A DNA stretch of 46,958 bases from CAUZFZ01 sp963579025 (GCA_963579025.1 CAUZFZ010000071.1:1-46958), one strand, 5' to 3'; shown: positions 17,101 to 25,391, counted from the first letter of the stretch. The notes: a model not told the origin generated them from the letters alone. Numbers and translations are program-made.

Positions 17101-19372
17101 CGAACGGGTTTGTCGTCAGCGTGCTGCCTTCGGACGAAGTCAGCCCATTGTTTTCACTGTGAGCAATGGCGAATGTCAGGCCAGCGGGGCTTGTCGGGGC
17201 AACGGCCTGAAGATACTGACCATCAAACTTGACGTCGTTGAGAGTCGCTCCCGTCGTGAGGTCCTGCCCCGGATCGAAGTTCTCCAGAAACGCAACGTCT
17301 TCATGTGTTTCTTCGGCCAGGTTCGTCAGCGAGATGGTCACGGTGACGAACCCACCGGCGGCGGTGAAGTCGTTGTCATCAAACGAGATCGTTCTGACCA
17401 GTTCCAGATCAGGAAGCAGTGTGGGGTTGACGATTCCGGAAACCACGACGCTGTGAACGCTGCCAGCGGATGTGTCCATTACAACCAACGACGGCATCTG
17501 CGTTATCGCGATCGGGCCAGCGTTGGTCAGGTTGTGCGTCGGGCCGTCGAATGTTGCGTTGACGGAGATGTTGGCGATCGCCGATCCAGTCGCGAAGAAG
17601 TCCTTGCCGCCATCGAAGAGTGCACCGACACCGCCTGCTGCGGCGAAGTTTGTGATCAACGAGCCATCCTTGTTGATTCCCAGATCGAGAAACGTTCCCT
17701 CCAGAAGAACACCACCAAAGGCGGATCGCGACCCGAACACGACGTAGCTTTCACCGGCAGTAGAATCTCCCCCGGGGTCGGCCCCGTATGCTCCGATGAT
17801 CAGATCATCGATTCCATCTCCGTTGACATCCCCGGCACCGCTCACGGAACGCCCCAATTGGTCGCCAGCGTCGATGCCGTCGATCCGGAAGCCGTTCGTT
17901 CCGTCCAGCGTGCTCAGGTCCAGCGCTGAGGCGAAACCCGTCGGCTTCCCATACACCACGTAGCTTTCACCAGCAAATGAATCTCCACCAGGATCGGCAC
18001 CCCGTGCTCCAACGATGACATCATCGAATCCATCCCCGTTGACATCCCCGGCACCGCTCACTCCACGGCCCGAGTAGTCTTGAATGTCGATACCGTCGAT
18101 TCTGAAGCCATTCGTCCCGTCAAGCGTGCTCAGGTCCAGGGACGAGGCAAACGCCGTCGACTTCCCGAACACCACGTAGCTTTCGCCGGCATTAGTTTTG
18201 CCACCGGGATCGCCACTCCGTGCTCCGACGATGACATCGTCGAACCCATCGCCGTTGACATCCCCGGCACCGCTCACCGAACGGCCGGAGTAGTCGAAAC
18301 TGTCGATGCCGTCGATCCTGAAGCCGGTCGTGCCGTCCAGCGTGCTCAGGGCTAGGGCGGAGGCGAAACCCGTCGACTTCCCGAACACCACGTAGCTCTC
18401 GCCGGCATTGTAATCGCCGCCCGGATCGCCCCTCTCTGCTCCGACGATGACATCATCGATGCCATCCCCGTTGACATCCCCGGCACCGCTCACTGAAATG
18501 CCCGAGTAGTCCAAACTGTCGATGCCGTCGATCCGGAAGCCGTTCGTTCCGTCCAGCGTGCTCAGGTCCAGGGTCGAAGCGAACCCAGTCGACTTCCCGA
18601 ATACCACATAGCTTTCGCCGGCAAATGAATCTCCACCGGAATCGGCACCCCGTGCGCCGACGATCAGATCATCGATTCCATCTCCGTTGACATCCCCGGC
18701 ACCGCTCACTGATCCGCCCGAGAAGTCGCGACTGTCGATGCCGTCGATCCGGAAGCCGTTCGTCCCATCCAGCGTGGTCAGGTCCAGGGCCGAGGCGAAA
18801 CCCGTCGACTTCCCGAACACCACGTAGCTTTTGCCGGTGCCGGCATCGGTGCCGTATGCGCCGACAATCACATCATCGAATCCATCCCCGTTGACATCCC
18901 CGGCACCGCTCACGGAACGACCCAAGCGGTCGTTACTGCCGAAGATGCCGTCGATCCGGAAGCCGTTCGTCCCGTCCAGCGTGCTCAGGTCCAGTGCCGA
19001 GGCGAAACCGGTCGACTGTCCGAACACCACGTAGCTTTCGCCAGCATTAATTATTGAACCAACAAACGGCACACCGGCACGGTGTGCTCCGATAATGACA
19101 TCATCGATTCCATCGCCGTTGACATCCCCGGCACCGCTCACTGATCCGCCCGAGAAGTCGCCACGGTCGATGCCGTCGATCCGGAAGCCGTTTGTCCCGT
19201 CCAGAGTGCTCAGGTCCACGGGATGCGGGACCGTCAGCAGCGTGCGAGGTTCCAATGACTCTGCTGTTGTGGCGGTCATGCCGGGCTGGATGGCCGGGCC
19301 TCCCTTTCGTCTGCTGGAGTGGACGCGAGACGAGCGAGCGGAAAGTCGGCGAAGCCAATGGGAGATACGCAT
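11177..19372 (-). CDS. Giant surface protein: LEPR motif, seven FG-GAP repeats, GEVED, beta-helix, C-terminal metzincin-like protease
   Basis: This frame of 2731 residues is uninterrupted. The basic N-terminus carries SLEPRTLLT, the planctomycete LEPR-type motif seen in large exported proteins. Seven FG-GAP units follow (about residues 52-545; SVSGAGDVNGDGIDDVIIGA, with Ca-binding DxNGDGxDD loops), as in integrin-like propellers. Next come a DUF11-like section, a GEVED domain (DFGDAPDSY to EVEDVRLTIS, about 815-970) and a right-handed beta-helix rich in N-x-G-x-DG (about 980-1390). A filamentous adhesin-like stretch and three related modules follow (near 1850, 2130 and 2400; each begins with an FDFNH or FDFEHSN motif and contains GFGW or GHGW and S-x-x-SFD). 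The C-terminus has HEFGHILGRPD (near 2678) and NLMSAYLP as a Met-turn: a matrixin-like zinc site with Asp as the third ligand. The substrate is unknown; adhesion and matrix roles are inferences. Confidence 0.88.
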   Translation of the reverse strand: MRISHWLRRLSARSSRVHSSRRKGGPAIQPGMTATTAESLEPRTLLTVPHPVDLSTLDGTNGFRIDGIDRGDFSGGSVSGAGDVNGDGIDDVIIGAHRAGVPFVGSIINAGESYVVFGQSTGFASALDLSTLDGTNGFRIDGIFGSNDRLGRSVSGAGDVNGDGFDDVIVGAYGTDAGTGKSYVVFGKSTGFASALDLTTLDGTNGFRIDGIDSRDFSGGSVSGAGDVNGDGIDDLIVGARGADSGGDSFAGESYVVFGKSTGFASTLDLSTLDGTNGFRIDGIDSLDYSGISVSGAGDVNGDGIDDVIVGAERGDPGGDYNAGESYVVFGKSTGFASALALSTLDGTTGFRIDGIDSFDYSGRSVSGAGDVNGDGFDDVIVGARSGDPGGKTNAGESYVVFGKSTAFASSLDLSTLDGTNGFRIDGIDIQDYSGRGVSGAGDVNGDGFDDVIVGARGADPGGDSFAGESYVVYGKPTGFASALDLSTLDGTNGFRIDGIDAGDQLGRSVSGAGDVNGDGIDDLIIGAYGADPGGDSTAGESYVVFGSRSAFGGVLLEGTFLDLGINKDGSLITNFAAAGGVGALFDGGKDFFATGSAIANISVNATFDGPTHNLTNAGPIAITQMPSLVVMDTSAGSVHSVVVSGIVNPTLLPDLELVRTISFDDNDFTAAGGFVTVTISLTNLAEETHEDVAFLENFDPGQDLTTGATLNDVKFDGQYLQAVAPTSPAGLTFAIAHSENNGLTSSEGSTLTTNPFDVLDSPFDPNGVVANRSASIAFDFGDIDDGETVTAEYLLIFATSPAEAEAIFLQGSPDFGDAPDSYTTLLVSGGPSHLLSGPTLGTLRDGEGDAGFPLNGFGDDLTGDDDEDGVAAPSPIARHGSGSVVVNAPAGGMLDAWIDFDANGMFDGDEQLGGGSIILTAGSNTIPFTAPADTPITTTTSYGRFRVSTTGGLGIGGLALDGEVEDVRLTISASPECVFVDDDYGNPTPGTAIDGGIFGFDRFSDISTAVAVVASGGEVKVYPGNYPESVSVTRDVTIRGTSTTAGDAVVDPTAGNGFDVAAGTTVVFENLRITDAVDGISAGNVTSLTLTNIELIDNTDDGLDVDGTDGTAVISLNDVVATGNGGEGIDIDPVLDVVVSGGTYSSNVGHGILLDDVRDVTVQNISAELNGLEGLHVRTARDVMILSSLFGRNTDDGIELDDVEDVTLFNVTSEDNDFDGMDVDEALTVLVTGGSFSNNGLTGLEADNISVSVTLLGAAVNGNGSDGADIDPSGSILINGGSYSGNAGHGIELDDVQDVTVRNVTANGNTQDGLNVRNTFGKNVLVRDSALTGNGSDGIELEVTGNVDVRNVTATGNGQDGLDTSRVGIVRVRGGDFSGIMTRNTTAFITLNADVTSTKRVDVEARDGISLNSGLDATNQTVRLAANVLPSGNQSFGQSTNGFVRTTNDTDSAIVITVNNGLLGGSGDARIRELTAGTGAGRITINAGMGGIRDFDPTGVNLTAGEALLTALDGVGVVANAIESRISRVEGSGGNGAFVLDNTGPLTIGNVDVGTMGVSASGDVRITTASPMVVAEDVTSGANVILTATDSAATGDDLTVKTTITVSAGADATLTAGDNLLLEDSSTVAAPAGTVFLFGDNPDADPGVGSMIDVFGTITSGSQAVITGGPDNDQITIDPGVGHTVDSTLIDGQDGGDLYRVVFGRLTGGAAAIDIVDSGTSGNDRGRFLGTPGLAETFDVTNNDANGVNPQTGGSVLSVTEGEQVNYTETLERFTVRGRSQNDTFNVQPSQTAEITIDGDNPSFGDPGVPPGDTLNFDPLGNTFILDGKTILTNGGSPNPFLPINFRDIESFPLNPLGTSDPISFDFEHSNTASSVQVSPTQTGYVPVLRDTLYSDGLGFGWQSAVHSFERDDGYYSGPFEALIRDGHALNANGIFTVDLDNGWYSVDVTLGNAYTSVTGQEIRDNDTGDVLASGIDSPPAVSTQATFAVLVTDGTLDLEFIQPTDSPDIFSVNGIAIRPANLLTMGLNLTGVGALGADGVTTDTFRLHAAPADSYVTVSIDLGQIVNVDADPDIDGIQVPTDSNGEADIMILRPSGTGEALVKFVDVNGQGLGCSLLNYVLPETRNFDFNHGAQIHAGIFQSISPTQAPVATGSFPGGFLSVLSTDLYLAQNGFGWLTSPYSFDDGATSGTLGDLRRDGASSNVAQTFRVDLPPGDYDALATFGDSQDHDGITLDVNGVNKIAGVSTTATSHIQVPFSFSVGGNGIAEFEFSDTVGHAYWVVNGLQIRPRAEVLSFVFTPDVGAVPADGLTIATVQATTLLTDGEEVTISTSAGTIITPDVNDGIEGVQIDVSGGSIAFDIVAPGTPATPTLTATSLDGEHNTTVSDPTLLDFVLAPSRRFDFNHTYSADGPGPSITAAGFIGVLRTDVDPSSGHGWLSSPNSFDAGVPNEDDDSLSNAFNVLTTDLYRDYHSGHQVLGSRTFRVQVDSGALYDGTVYVGSQNFDASTKVTIEGIAATTTNTTAGEFVVVAFTAAMDTGADGFLDITFENGNGPSPLWATPGVDLIQQGQPFPLPAPIVAGRRLAGGHVDPVPRDHVDFVVDIAIAAWEDNGATAEEIALLESTPIIIRDFGRNGALGLTTPLGQVVIDDDGAGHGWSLQLDLTSGDRYDLLTVITHEFGHILGRPDVDPITHPDNLMSAYLPLGDRHDSLGDTDDFFADALDEYLPFQ
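17720..19220 (-). repeat. Seven ~200-bp tandem repeats encoding FG-GAP blades
   Basis: Seven units of about 63-68 codons each start with a near-identical DLSTLDGTNGFRIDGID and contain GAGDVNGDG and GESYVVFGKSTGFAS. Stretches such as the plus-strand run ending CGTTGACATCCCCGGCACCG are almost unchanged in all copies, while the loop between blades varies (RGDFSGGS, SLDYSGIS, AGDQLGRS). The pattern indicates recent expansion or gene conversion. Confidence 0.9.
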
Positions 19373-20014
19373 CGTGTGCCCCAGCGAATCGTTCTGGTTC
19401 GGAGACTCGATGAGGGATCTGATGGACTACTCAACGAGCAGTCCCCAGTTGTGCCTCAACAGGTCCCGAACGTGCATGTGTGAGCGGGTACCGGACGGTC
19501 GCTGTGAGAGGTCGTGTCCGGGTGCGCCTCGTGCGGGAATCCAGCCGTCTCCATCAGCTCGAATTCATCATGCTCGGGCAGGCACACGGTACGACAGCAA
19601 CGATTGGTTGCGTTTCGGCAACATTGCCGATGCCGGTCCGCTTCGCGCGATCTGCCATGTCGATGCGAGCGAATGGCCTGTCGCGATTTCAGCAACGATG
19701 CCTGGAAGACACTCGCATCCGATCTGGCAGGTGCGTGCGGCTGGCGCGGGGCTCGATTCCCTTCGAGTGACATCAATCTTTTCTGCCCATCGCTTAAAAT
19801 GGACACGATCGGCAATCTGTCCGGCCTGACAATCGGAATCTTCGTTCGAGATGGATTCTGCCAGAGAACCTGGCTGTTCAGGCTGACTCGGTGAACGCGA
19901 ACCTGTGATGGCGACATTCACCGCGGGGAAGCCGATCGACTGCCGCCACGACAAAGGCGAGTCGATGAAGAACAGACGTTGGATCTCATACTCCGGGCCT
20001 TTTCAGGATCTGGC
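19373..20014. other. Divergent intergenic region between the giant protein and the exporter
   Basis: About 640 bp separates two divergently transcribed genes. The open frames present are short, arginine/cysteine/histidine-rich shadows, and I see no convincing gene, RNA or repeat. It should contain the promoters of both neighbours. AGGA at about 20004, six bases before the ATG at 20015, is the ribosome site of the exporter gene. Confidence 0.5.
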
Positions 20015-22900
20015 ATGACGCATTTGCTGGAGAAAAAAGACCCCTGGGGCCACGGGATGGGACTGTGGGTACTGGTGCTGATGGCCTGCGCCGTGCCGCC
20101 CACAATATGGGGTCTATCCAAAATTGAGCTGAAGAACGACATCCGCAGTTGGCTGCCCGCGGATGATCCGAATGCGGTCGCGCTCAACTGGTATCACGAT
20201 CAGTTTCCGCACCACGAGAGTGTTCTGATTACGTGGGACGGTAGTACGCTCAACGACCCCAGGGCTGCCTGGCTGACGGACAAGCTTGCGGGCGTACCAG
20301 ACGCGGACGGGAATCTGTGCGGCGGACTGGATTACGTCGATCGCGTCATTTCACCTCAGGAACTGCTTAAGCACATCGAGGACGACGGTGTCTCTCACGA
20401 GGATGCGTTGAAGCGTCTGCAGGGTGTGTTCATTGGGACCGGGCCGCTCAAACTCCGGCTGACGGAACTTGGTCAGCAACGCAAGACGTCCACGCTGCGA
20501 GGTCTGCAACGAAGCGTCCGTGAGCAGCTCGATGTCGAACTTGAATTGCTGGAACCCGTCGCTACCTGGGAGCCCGAACGTTCGATCGACGAATACCCAA
20601 GGTTACCGCCCATTATCGACGAGTTCGACGAAGCGTGGTTTCCGCCCGCCGCGGAGCATCACGCGCGGGTGCGCTGGGACGGACTGCAGTCCCGCAGTGA
20701 ACTGGCGGAACAGATCATTGCCATCGCCACCGAGTTGACCGCAGGCTCGGGCGATGAGCGAAAGTCACTGGTTGAAGCCGCGTATTTCTCACCCGGTTCA
20801 CCGATCACTCTGGTGGCGGTGCTCAGCCCGGAAGGTGAAGCCGAAAAACGAACGGCGATTGCCGAGATTCGGCGTGTGGCCGTGGAACTGGGGATTCCTG
20901 ATGACGAACTGCATCTGGGTGGCCGGGCCGTTGCGGGAGCGGCGTTGAATCAGGCCGTCAAGCAAACCGGCTGGAACCGCAGCTTTCCTGTGTGGAATTT
21001 GCCCCAGCGGTCGTTGGTGCTGTTCTCCGGTGCGATCGGCATCCTGCTGGCCTTCCTGATGCTCCGCAGCGTCGTGCTTTCGATGCTGGTTCTGTTCGCA
21101 GCGTACTACAGCGTCCTGTTGACCGTCGCGGTCGTTCCAGCGACTGGCGGGAGCATGAATATGGTGCTGGTGGTCATGCCCACGCTGCTGCTGGTGCTGA
21201 CGATCTCCGGTGCGATTCACGTCGCGAATTACTGGCGTTTCGCCGCGCGGTCCGGTTTGGCGGACGCTTCGACTCAGGCTTCGAAGCTGGCGGCCGTACC
21301 GTGCTCGCTTGCCAGCCTGACCACTGCACTGGGGCTGCTTTCACTGACGACGAGTCCGCTGCAGCCGGTGTCAGACTTCGGACTCTACGCGGCCGTCGGC
21401 TGCGGTGTCGGGCTGGTTGCCGTGCTGTATGGCCTGCCGGCGCTGTTGCAGTACATCCCCGAACGCATCGCTCTGCCACGCGCGAGTTTTCCAGAGTTCT
21501 GGCCGAATGTCAGCAATCAGATCACTCGGCGTCCAATCGTGGTGGCCGCGGCGTGTCTTGTTCTGTTCGGCGTCTGCTCTGCTGGACTGACGCAGTTCGG
21601 TACGGAAACGCGGGTGATCCGCTTCTTCCCCGAAGAGTCGCAGATCGTGCGTGACTACCGCTTCATCGAGGAAAACACAGGCGGCATTATTCCAATCGAC
21701 GTTGTCATTCGCTTTGCCGAGGAAGACCGCGCATCGGTCGAAGAGGGGCTGTTGTTTGTCGAACGTCAGGAAATCGTCCGTCGAATCCAGCGCCGAATGA
21801 TCGACGAGCATTTAGACATCAGCGGTTCGTTGTCTTTGGCCACGTTTCGACCGGAAGTGGACGCCGCGGAGATCGAGCGTGTCACTAGAAACCCGTTCCT
21901 GCGGAAGGTCGAGCTGACGAAAGACGATCAGGTTCTGCAGAACGAGTCAGCTCGGCACTTCGTTACGCTGGCGACAGAAGACGCAGACCGACTCGTGCCA
22001 GGCGATCACGGTCTGTGCGAGAAGGATGACGAGCTCTGGCGCATTACCGCGCAAGTCAACATCATGACTGATGTCGACTTCGACACGATGACGGGGGCGA
22101 TCGACAACATCGTCCGCGAAGAAATGAAGAATGTTGCCGGAGGGAACCACGTTGTGACGGGCATGGTGCCTCTGTTCCTGAGAACGCAGCAGGCTGTCCT
22201 GACCAGCCTGATCCAGAGTTTTCTGCTGGCCTTCGCGGTGATCGGTCTGGTCATCTCGATCGTGCTCCGCAGCCTTCGGGCTGGCCTGATTACCATGCTG
22301 CCCAACGTGCTGCCGATCAGTACCGTGTTCGGAGCCATCTCGTGGTTCGGGCTGAAAGTGGACATCGGCACGATGATCACCGCATCCGTTGCACTCGGCA
22401 TTGCCGTGGATGGCACGCTGCATCTGCTGACATGGTTTCGTAAAGGCCTGCGACTTGGCCGGACGCGACGAGTCGCGATTGCCGAAGCTCTTGGTCACTG
22501 TGGACCGGCACTCTGTCAGACAAGCATCGCGGTGGGACTGGGACTGCTGGTCCTGTGGCCGGCCGAGCTGACGCTGATCAGTCGATTCGGCTGGATGATG
22601 GCCGCCATGATCGGCACGGCACTGGTGGCCGACCTGATTCTCCTGCCAGCATTGCTGGCCGGCGGTCTGGGTTCCCTGATCATGGCAGCCGACCGCGTCG
22701 GCACAGACTCAGATGCGGCAACAGACGGGCATGCGGAACCCGAGGCGGCCCCCAGCGGACCGTCAACGCCTGACGACGTCACGGGGGATGAACCGGCGCC
22801 GAGCGAATCTCGGGAAGACGTTGAGCATTCACCTCCCCCCAAACCACATGTGCTTGAGCCGGAAGTGAATCGCGAGCGGGCACCGGAAGGTGAAGGGTAA
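20015..22900 (+). CDS. RND/MMPL-family membrane exporter
   Basis: A 961-residue polytopic membrane protein with the two-half organisation of the RND superfamily (MMPL/SSD type). The first helix (GLWVLVLMACAVPPTIWGLS) leads to a large outer loop beginning IELKNDIRSWLPADDPN, the usual MMPL start. A helix bundle (about 315-455) contains VLFSGAIGILLAFLMLRS and VVMPTLLLVLTISGAIHVANYW. A second outer loop runs about 505-705, and a second bundle (about 720-880) contains SVALGIAVDGTLHLL, the helix-4-like region bearing an Asp that in relatives relays protons. The last 75 residues are a polar, Pro/Glu-rich cytoplasmic tail. Such proteins export lipids or hydrophobic compounds such as hopanoids by proton motive force; the substrate here is unknown. 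The ATG at 20015 is preferred over the upstream TTG. Confidence 0.85.
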   Translation: MTHLLEKKDPWGHGMGLWVLVLMACAVPPTIWGLSKIELKNDIRSWLPADDPNAVALNWYHDQFPHHESVLITWDGSTLNDPRAAWLTDKLAGVPDADGNLCGGLDYVDRVISPQELLKHIEDDGVSHEDALKRLQGVFIGTGPLKLRLTELGQQRKTSTLRGLQRSVREQLDVELELLEPVATWEPERSIDEYPRLPPIIDEFDEAWFPPAAEHHARVRWDGLQSRSELAEQIIAIATELTAGSGDERKSLVEAAYFSPGSPITLVAVLSPEGEAEKRTAIAEIRRVAVELGIPDDELHLGGRAVAGAALNQAVKQTGWNRSFPVWNLPQRSLVLFSGAIGILLAFLMLRSVVLSMLVLFAAYYSVLLTVAVVPATGGSMNMVLVVMPTLLLVLTISGAIHVANYWRFAARSGLADASTQASKLAAVPCSLASLTTALGLLSLTTSPLQPVSDFGLYAAVGCGVGLVAVLYGLPALLQYIPERIALPRASFPEFWPNVSNQITRRPIVVAAACLVLFGVCSAGLTQFGTETRVIRFFPEESQIVRDYRFIEENTGGIIPIDVVIRFAEEDRASVEEGLLFVERQEIVRRIQRRMIDEHLDISGSLSLATFRPEVDAAEIERVTRNPFLRKVELTKDDQVLQNESARHFVTLATEDADRLVPGDHGLCEKDDELWRITAQVNIMTDVDFDTMTGAIDNIVREEMKNVAGGNHVVTGMVPLFLRTQQAVLTSLIQSFLLAFAVIGLVISIVLRSLRAGLITMLPNVLPISTVFGAISWFGLKVDIGTMITASVALGIAVDGTLHLLTWFRKGLRLGRTRRVAIAEALGHCGPALCQTSIAVGLGLLVLWPAELTLISRFGWMMAAMIGTALVADLILLPALLAGGLGSLIMAADRVGTDSDAATDGHAEPEAAPSGPSTPDDVTGDEPAPSESREDVEHSPPPKPHVLEPEVNRERAPEGEG

Positions 22901-22980
22901 TGCAAATTGCAAAGTGACAAATGCAAATTGCAAAATTAAAGCTCGTCAATTTGCAATTTGGAGATTTGCATTTTGCACTG
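22901..22980. terminator. AT-rich direct and inverted repeats between convergent genes
   Basis: ATGCAAATTGCAAA occurs twice (from about 22900 and 22920) and is followed by opposite-sense copies (TTTGCAATTTG from about 22949; GATTTGCATTTTGCA from about 22963). The arms can pair around GCTCGT. It fills the gap between the convergent exporter and thrC genes, so it likely ends transcription from both sides, although the TGCAAATT motif may also be a dispersed repeat. Confidence 0.55.
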
Positions 22981-22991
22981 ACACACCCGAC

Positions 22992-24413
22992 TCACAGGCT
23001 CCGGATTACTTCAAGAATACGGTCCAGATCGTTCTGCACGACGATCGGTCGATTGGGGAACGAGACGGCGTCGACCCCGGCCTCGCTGAGTTTCGCATCC
23101 ACGTCACCGGAAGTCGATGAGTGATAACCGACCGTGACGTTCGGGTCTTTGAGTTGATGACCGGTGAGGATACAGACGACTCGATCCGACGCAGCAATCA
23201 CGCCTTCCTCACGCAGCAGCTTAGCTCCGGCAACGCTGGCGGCGCTGGCTGGTTCGCAACCGAAGCCACCGGCTCCGATTTGAGCCTTAGCGTCGAGGAT
23301 TTGCTCATCAGTCACTTCGCGCACAACCCCGTCGCAGATGTCGAGTGCCCGCAGACACTTCTTGAGACTGACTGGGCGATTAATCTCGATCGCCGTAGCC
23401 AGTGTTGATGCCCGATGGTCTTCGGCGTCCATACGCGTGAAGAACTCGTTAATTGTTGCGTCGTCCGTTTCGCCGCCGTTCCATTCCACGCTTTGATTCT
23501 CGTGCAACTGAAACAGCGTGCTGGCACCGCTGGCATTGATCACGGCCAGCCGCGGGATGCGGTCGATCAGGCCAAGTTCCTTCAGTTCGAGAAACGCCTT
23601 ACCGAACGCACTCGAGTTTCCCAGGTTGCCACCCGGCACAACGATCCAGTCTGGCGGTTCCCAGTCGAGACCTTCCAGCACGCGATACATGATCGACTTC
23701 TGCCCTTCGAGCCGGAAGGGGTTCACGCTGTTGCAGAGATAGATCTTCTCGCGCTCGCAGACGTCACGAACCTGTTTCAGGGCATCATCGAAATCGCCGT
23801 CGATCTGCAGGGTGTGGGCGCCGAAGTCGAGTGCCTGAGACAGCTTGCCGAATGCGATTTTCCCACTGCCGACAAAGACCACGACGTCGAAGAGCTGCGC
23901 CGCACTTGCGTAAACGGCCAGCGACGCGCTGGTGTTACCGGTTGACGCGCACGCGGCAAACTTCGCTCCGACCATGCGGGCATGCGTTGAGGCGGCGGTC
24001 ATCCCGTTGTCTTTGAAGCTGCCCGACGGATTGAAGCCCTCGTACTGCAGCAGCAGATCGCCAACGCCGACGAATCGGCCGACGGGTTCACTCCCGCGCA
24101 GGACCGTCTGCCCTTCGCCGATCGTCACGATGCTCGATTCCGGGGCGAACGGCAGCAGCTCGCGAAATCGCCACACGCCACTGACATCCAACGGATTTCG
24201 GCGATTGCTCCAGCGAGCTTCGAATTCGCGCAGCGACGACGGGACGTTGACGCGATCCCAGTCGTAACTCAGGTCGAGCAGGCTGCCGCATGTCGGACAG
24301 GCAACGTGCGTTTCCTCAACGGAGAGCTTTGTGTCGCAGTTGGGGTTGATACAGGTCTGATAAGCCGCGTCCTGCTTCGCGACGGATGCCGCGCCGGCCT
24401 GAAGTATCGTCAT
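22992..24413 (-). CDS. thrC: Threonine synthase with N-terminal zinc ribbon
   Basis: A 473-residue PLP-dependent fold-type II enzyme that converts O-phosphohomoserine to threonine, the last step of the pathway, in the cytoplasm. An N-terminal zinc ribbon (C21, C26, C39, C42) precedes the catalytic domain. The PLP lysine is K134 in PSGSFKDNGM, followed by the phosphate-binding STGNTSASLAVYA segment and VVPGGNLGNSSAFGK. The C-terminal GAGGFGCEPASAASVAG and LTGHQLKDP motifs are typical of the short archaeal/bacterial threonine synthase class. Paralogous cysteate synthase-like enzymes share this plan, so the exact substrate is inferred from overall similarity. The start codon is the ATG at 24413. 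No other threonine or homoserine gene lies in the window. Confidence 0.88.
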   Translation of the reverse strand: MTILQAGAASVAKQDAAYQTCINPNCDTKLSVEETHVACPTCGSLLDLSYDWDRVNVPSSLREFEARWSNRRNPLDVSGVWRFRELLPFAPESSIVTIGEGQTVLRGSEPVGRFVGVGDLLLQYEGFNPSGSFKDNGMTAASTHARMVGAKFAACASTGNTSASLAVYASAAQLFDVVVFVGSGKIAFGKLSQALDFGAHTLQIDGDFDDALKQVRDVCEREKIYLCNSVNPFRLEGQKSIMYRVLEGLDWEPPDWIVVPGGNLGNSSAFGKAFLELKELGLIDRIPRLAVINASGASTLFQLHENQSVEWNGGETDDATINEFFTRMDAEDHRASTLATAIEINRPVSLKKCLRALDICDGVVREVTDEQILDAKAQIGAGGFGCEPASAASVAGAKLLREEGVIAASDRVVCILTGHQLKDPNVTVGYHSSTSGDVDAKLSEAGVDAVSFPNRPIVVQNDLDRILEVIRSL

Positions 24414-24521
24414 GAGAGAACCTGTCTGGTGCAGCGATGATTAAGTCGACTCGGAGCCGCCATACAAAGTAGGCCGGAACAAGCTTCGCGCAGTTCTCCC
24501 CGACGGGTTGTACCTTCTTCT

Positions 24522-24634
24522 CGATCCAACGCTCTGCGTTGGATCGGGCCACAGGACGCTCTGCGTCCCGTGACCGCGATGCCGGGGACGCAGAGCGTCC
24601 GACGGGGCATTCCAACGCAGAGCGCTGGAACGAG
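24522..24634. repeat. Nested palindromic element, copy A
   Basis: Four hairpins make one large palindrome: CGATCCAACG/CGTTGGATCG (24522-24546), GGACGCTCTGCGTCC (24554-24568), GGACGCAGAGCGTCC (24586-24600) and TTCCAACGCAGAGCGCTGGAA (ending about 24630). The two halves are inverted copies of each other. A closely related copy lies at 41192-41303. No ORF is inside. Confidence 0.8.
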
Positions 24635-24684
24635 TTCGGCGGTGGCCGAGGGCCACCCCCAACTTTTTCCGTCCTACGTGAAAT

Positions 24685-25167
24685 TCAACTGATTGGTCGT
24701 CCGTTGGATCGTTTGCGGTATTCCTTGAGCTCCTGTTCGATCGCGCGGCGTTCTGCCTCGTGCCGGGCTATCGCGGTCTGTGAATGCGAACGCACAGCCG
24801 TCAGGTCGCCCAGGGCCAGCATCGCAATCCAGAAGACGAACACGATGACCATTAACCAGAAAATGGTCGAGGCCAATGGGCCAAACTGCCAGATGACCAC
24901 ATCGCCAACGCCAATCAGGAATCCAACAATCGCCAGAAATGCCGATGTCTGCATGCGTCGACGGAATCGACCGTGAAAGTGCCGGTAGTCCGTGGCATCC
25001 TCCGCCAAATCCCGTTTGTGGTTCAAATCCCGTTTGTGGTTTCGCCAGGCTCGCACATGCGACCACATCATCCCGCTGGCCAGCACGACCAGCCCTGTTC
25101 CGAGTATTGCAGCGGGAACCCAGTTGTTGGCAGCAGGCGGCATCAGACCAGAGTCTCCGGGGCGCAT
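24685..25167 (-). CDS. Small three-helix membrane protein, unknown function
   Basis: About 160 residues from the ATG at 25167; an ATG at 25143 with a GGAG upstream is also possible. Three hydrophobic segments are seen: WVPAAILGTGLVVLASGMMW, TSAFLAIVGFLIGVGDVVIW and ASTIFWLMVIVFVFWIAMLA. A basic loop between the first two contains a repeated NHKRDL, encoded by an exact-looking 18-bp tandem duplication at 25007-25042. The C-terminus is a charged helix (IARHEAERRAIEQELKEYRKR) likely to form a coiled coil in the cytoplasm. I do not recognise a family. It runs in the same direction as thrC but is separated from it by the palindromic element, so co-transcription is doubtful. Confidence 0.6.
   Translation of the reverse strand: MRPGDSGLMPPAANNWVPAAILGTGLVVLASGMMWSHVRAWRNHKRDLNHKRDLAEDATDYRHFHGRFRRRMQTSAFLAIVGFLIGVGDVVIWQFGPLASTIFWLMVIVFVFWIAMLALGDLTAVRSHSQTAIARHEAERRAIEQELKEYRKRSNGRPIS
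25007..25042. repeat. 18-bp tandem duplication
   Basis: AAATCCCGTTTGTGGTTC at 25007-25024 is repeated immediately at 25025-25042 with at most one change near the end. It lies in the coding region of the small membrane protein and keeps the frame, adding six residues. Confidence 0.75.
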
Positions 25168-25391
25168 GATCTTTTGAGGACGAACATGATAAACGGCATG
25201 GTTTGGCTTAGCGATTCTTGATTCGGGTCTCTCGGGACTGGATTTGGCGAGCAACGAATGCGTGAAAAGAGTCTACCGGGGTGCGGTTCCGAATTGAAAT
25301 CTGCTGGAATCCGCGTTGAGGTTCCCGATCGAACTGCGTTCCCAGACTTGGGGCTGCATAAAGTTCACAACACATCAACAGGAGCAACAGG

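Noticed and set aside
19456..19917. Minus-strand ORF of 153 residues between the giant gene and the exporter
   Set aside because: Arg/His/Ser-rich shadow composition with no start signal, in a region that should hold two promoters.
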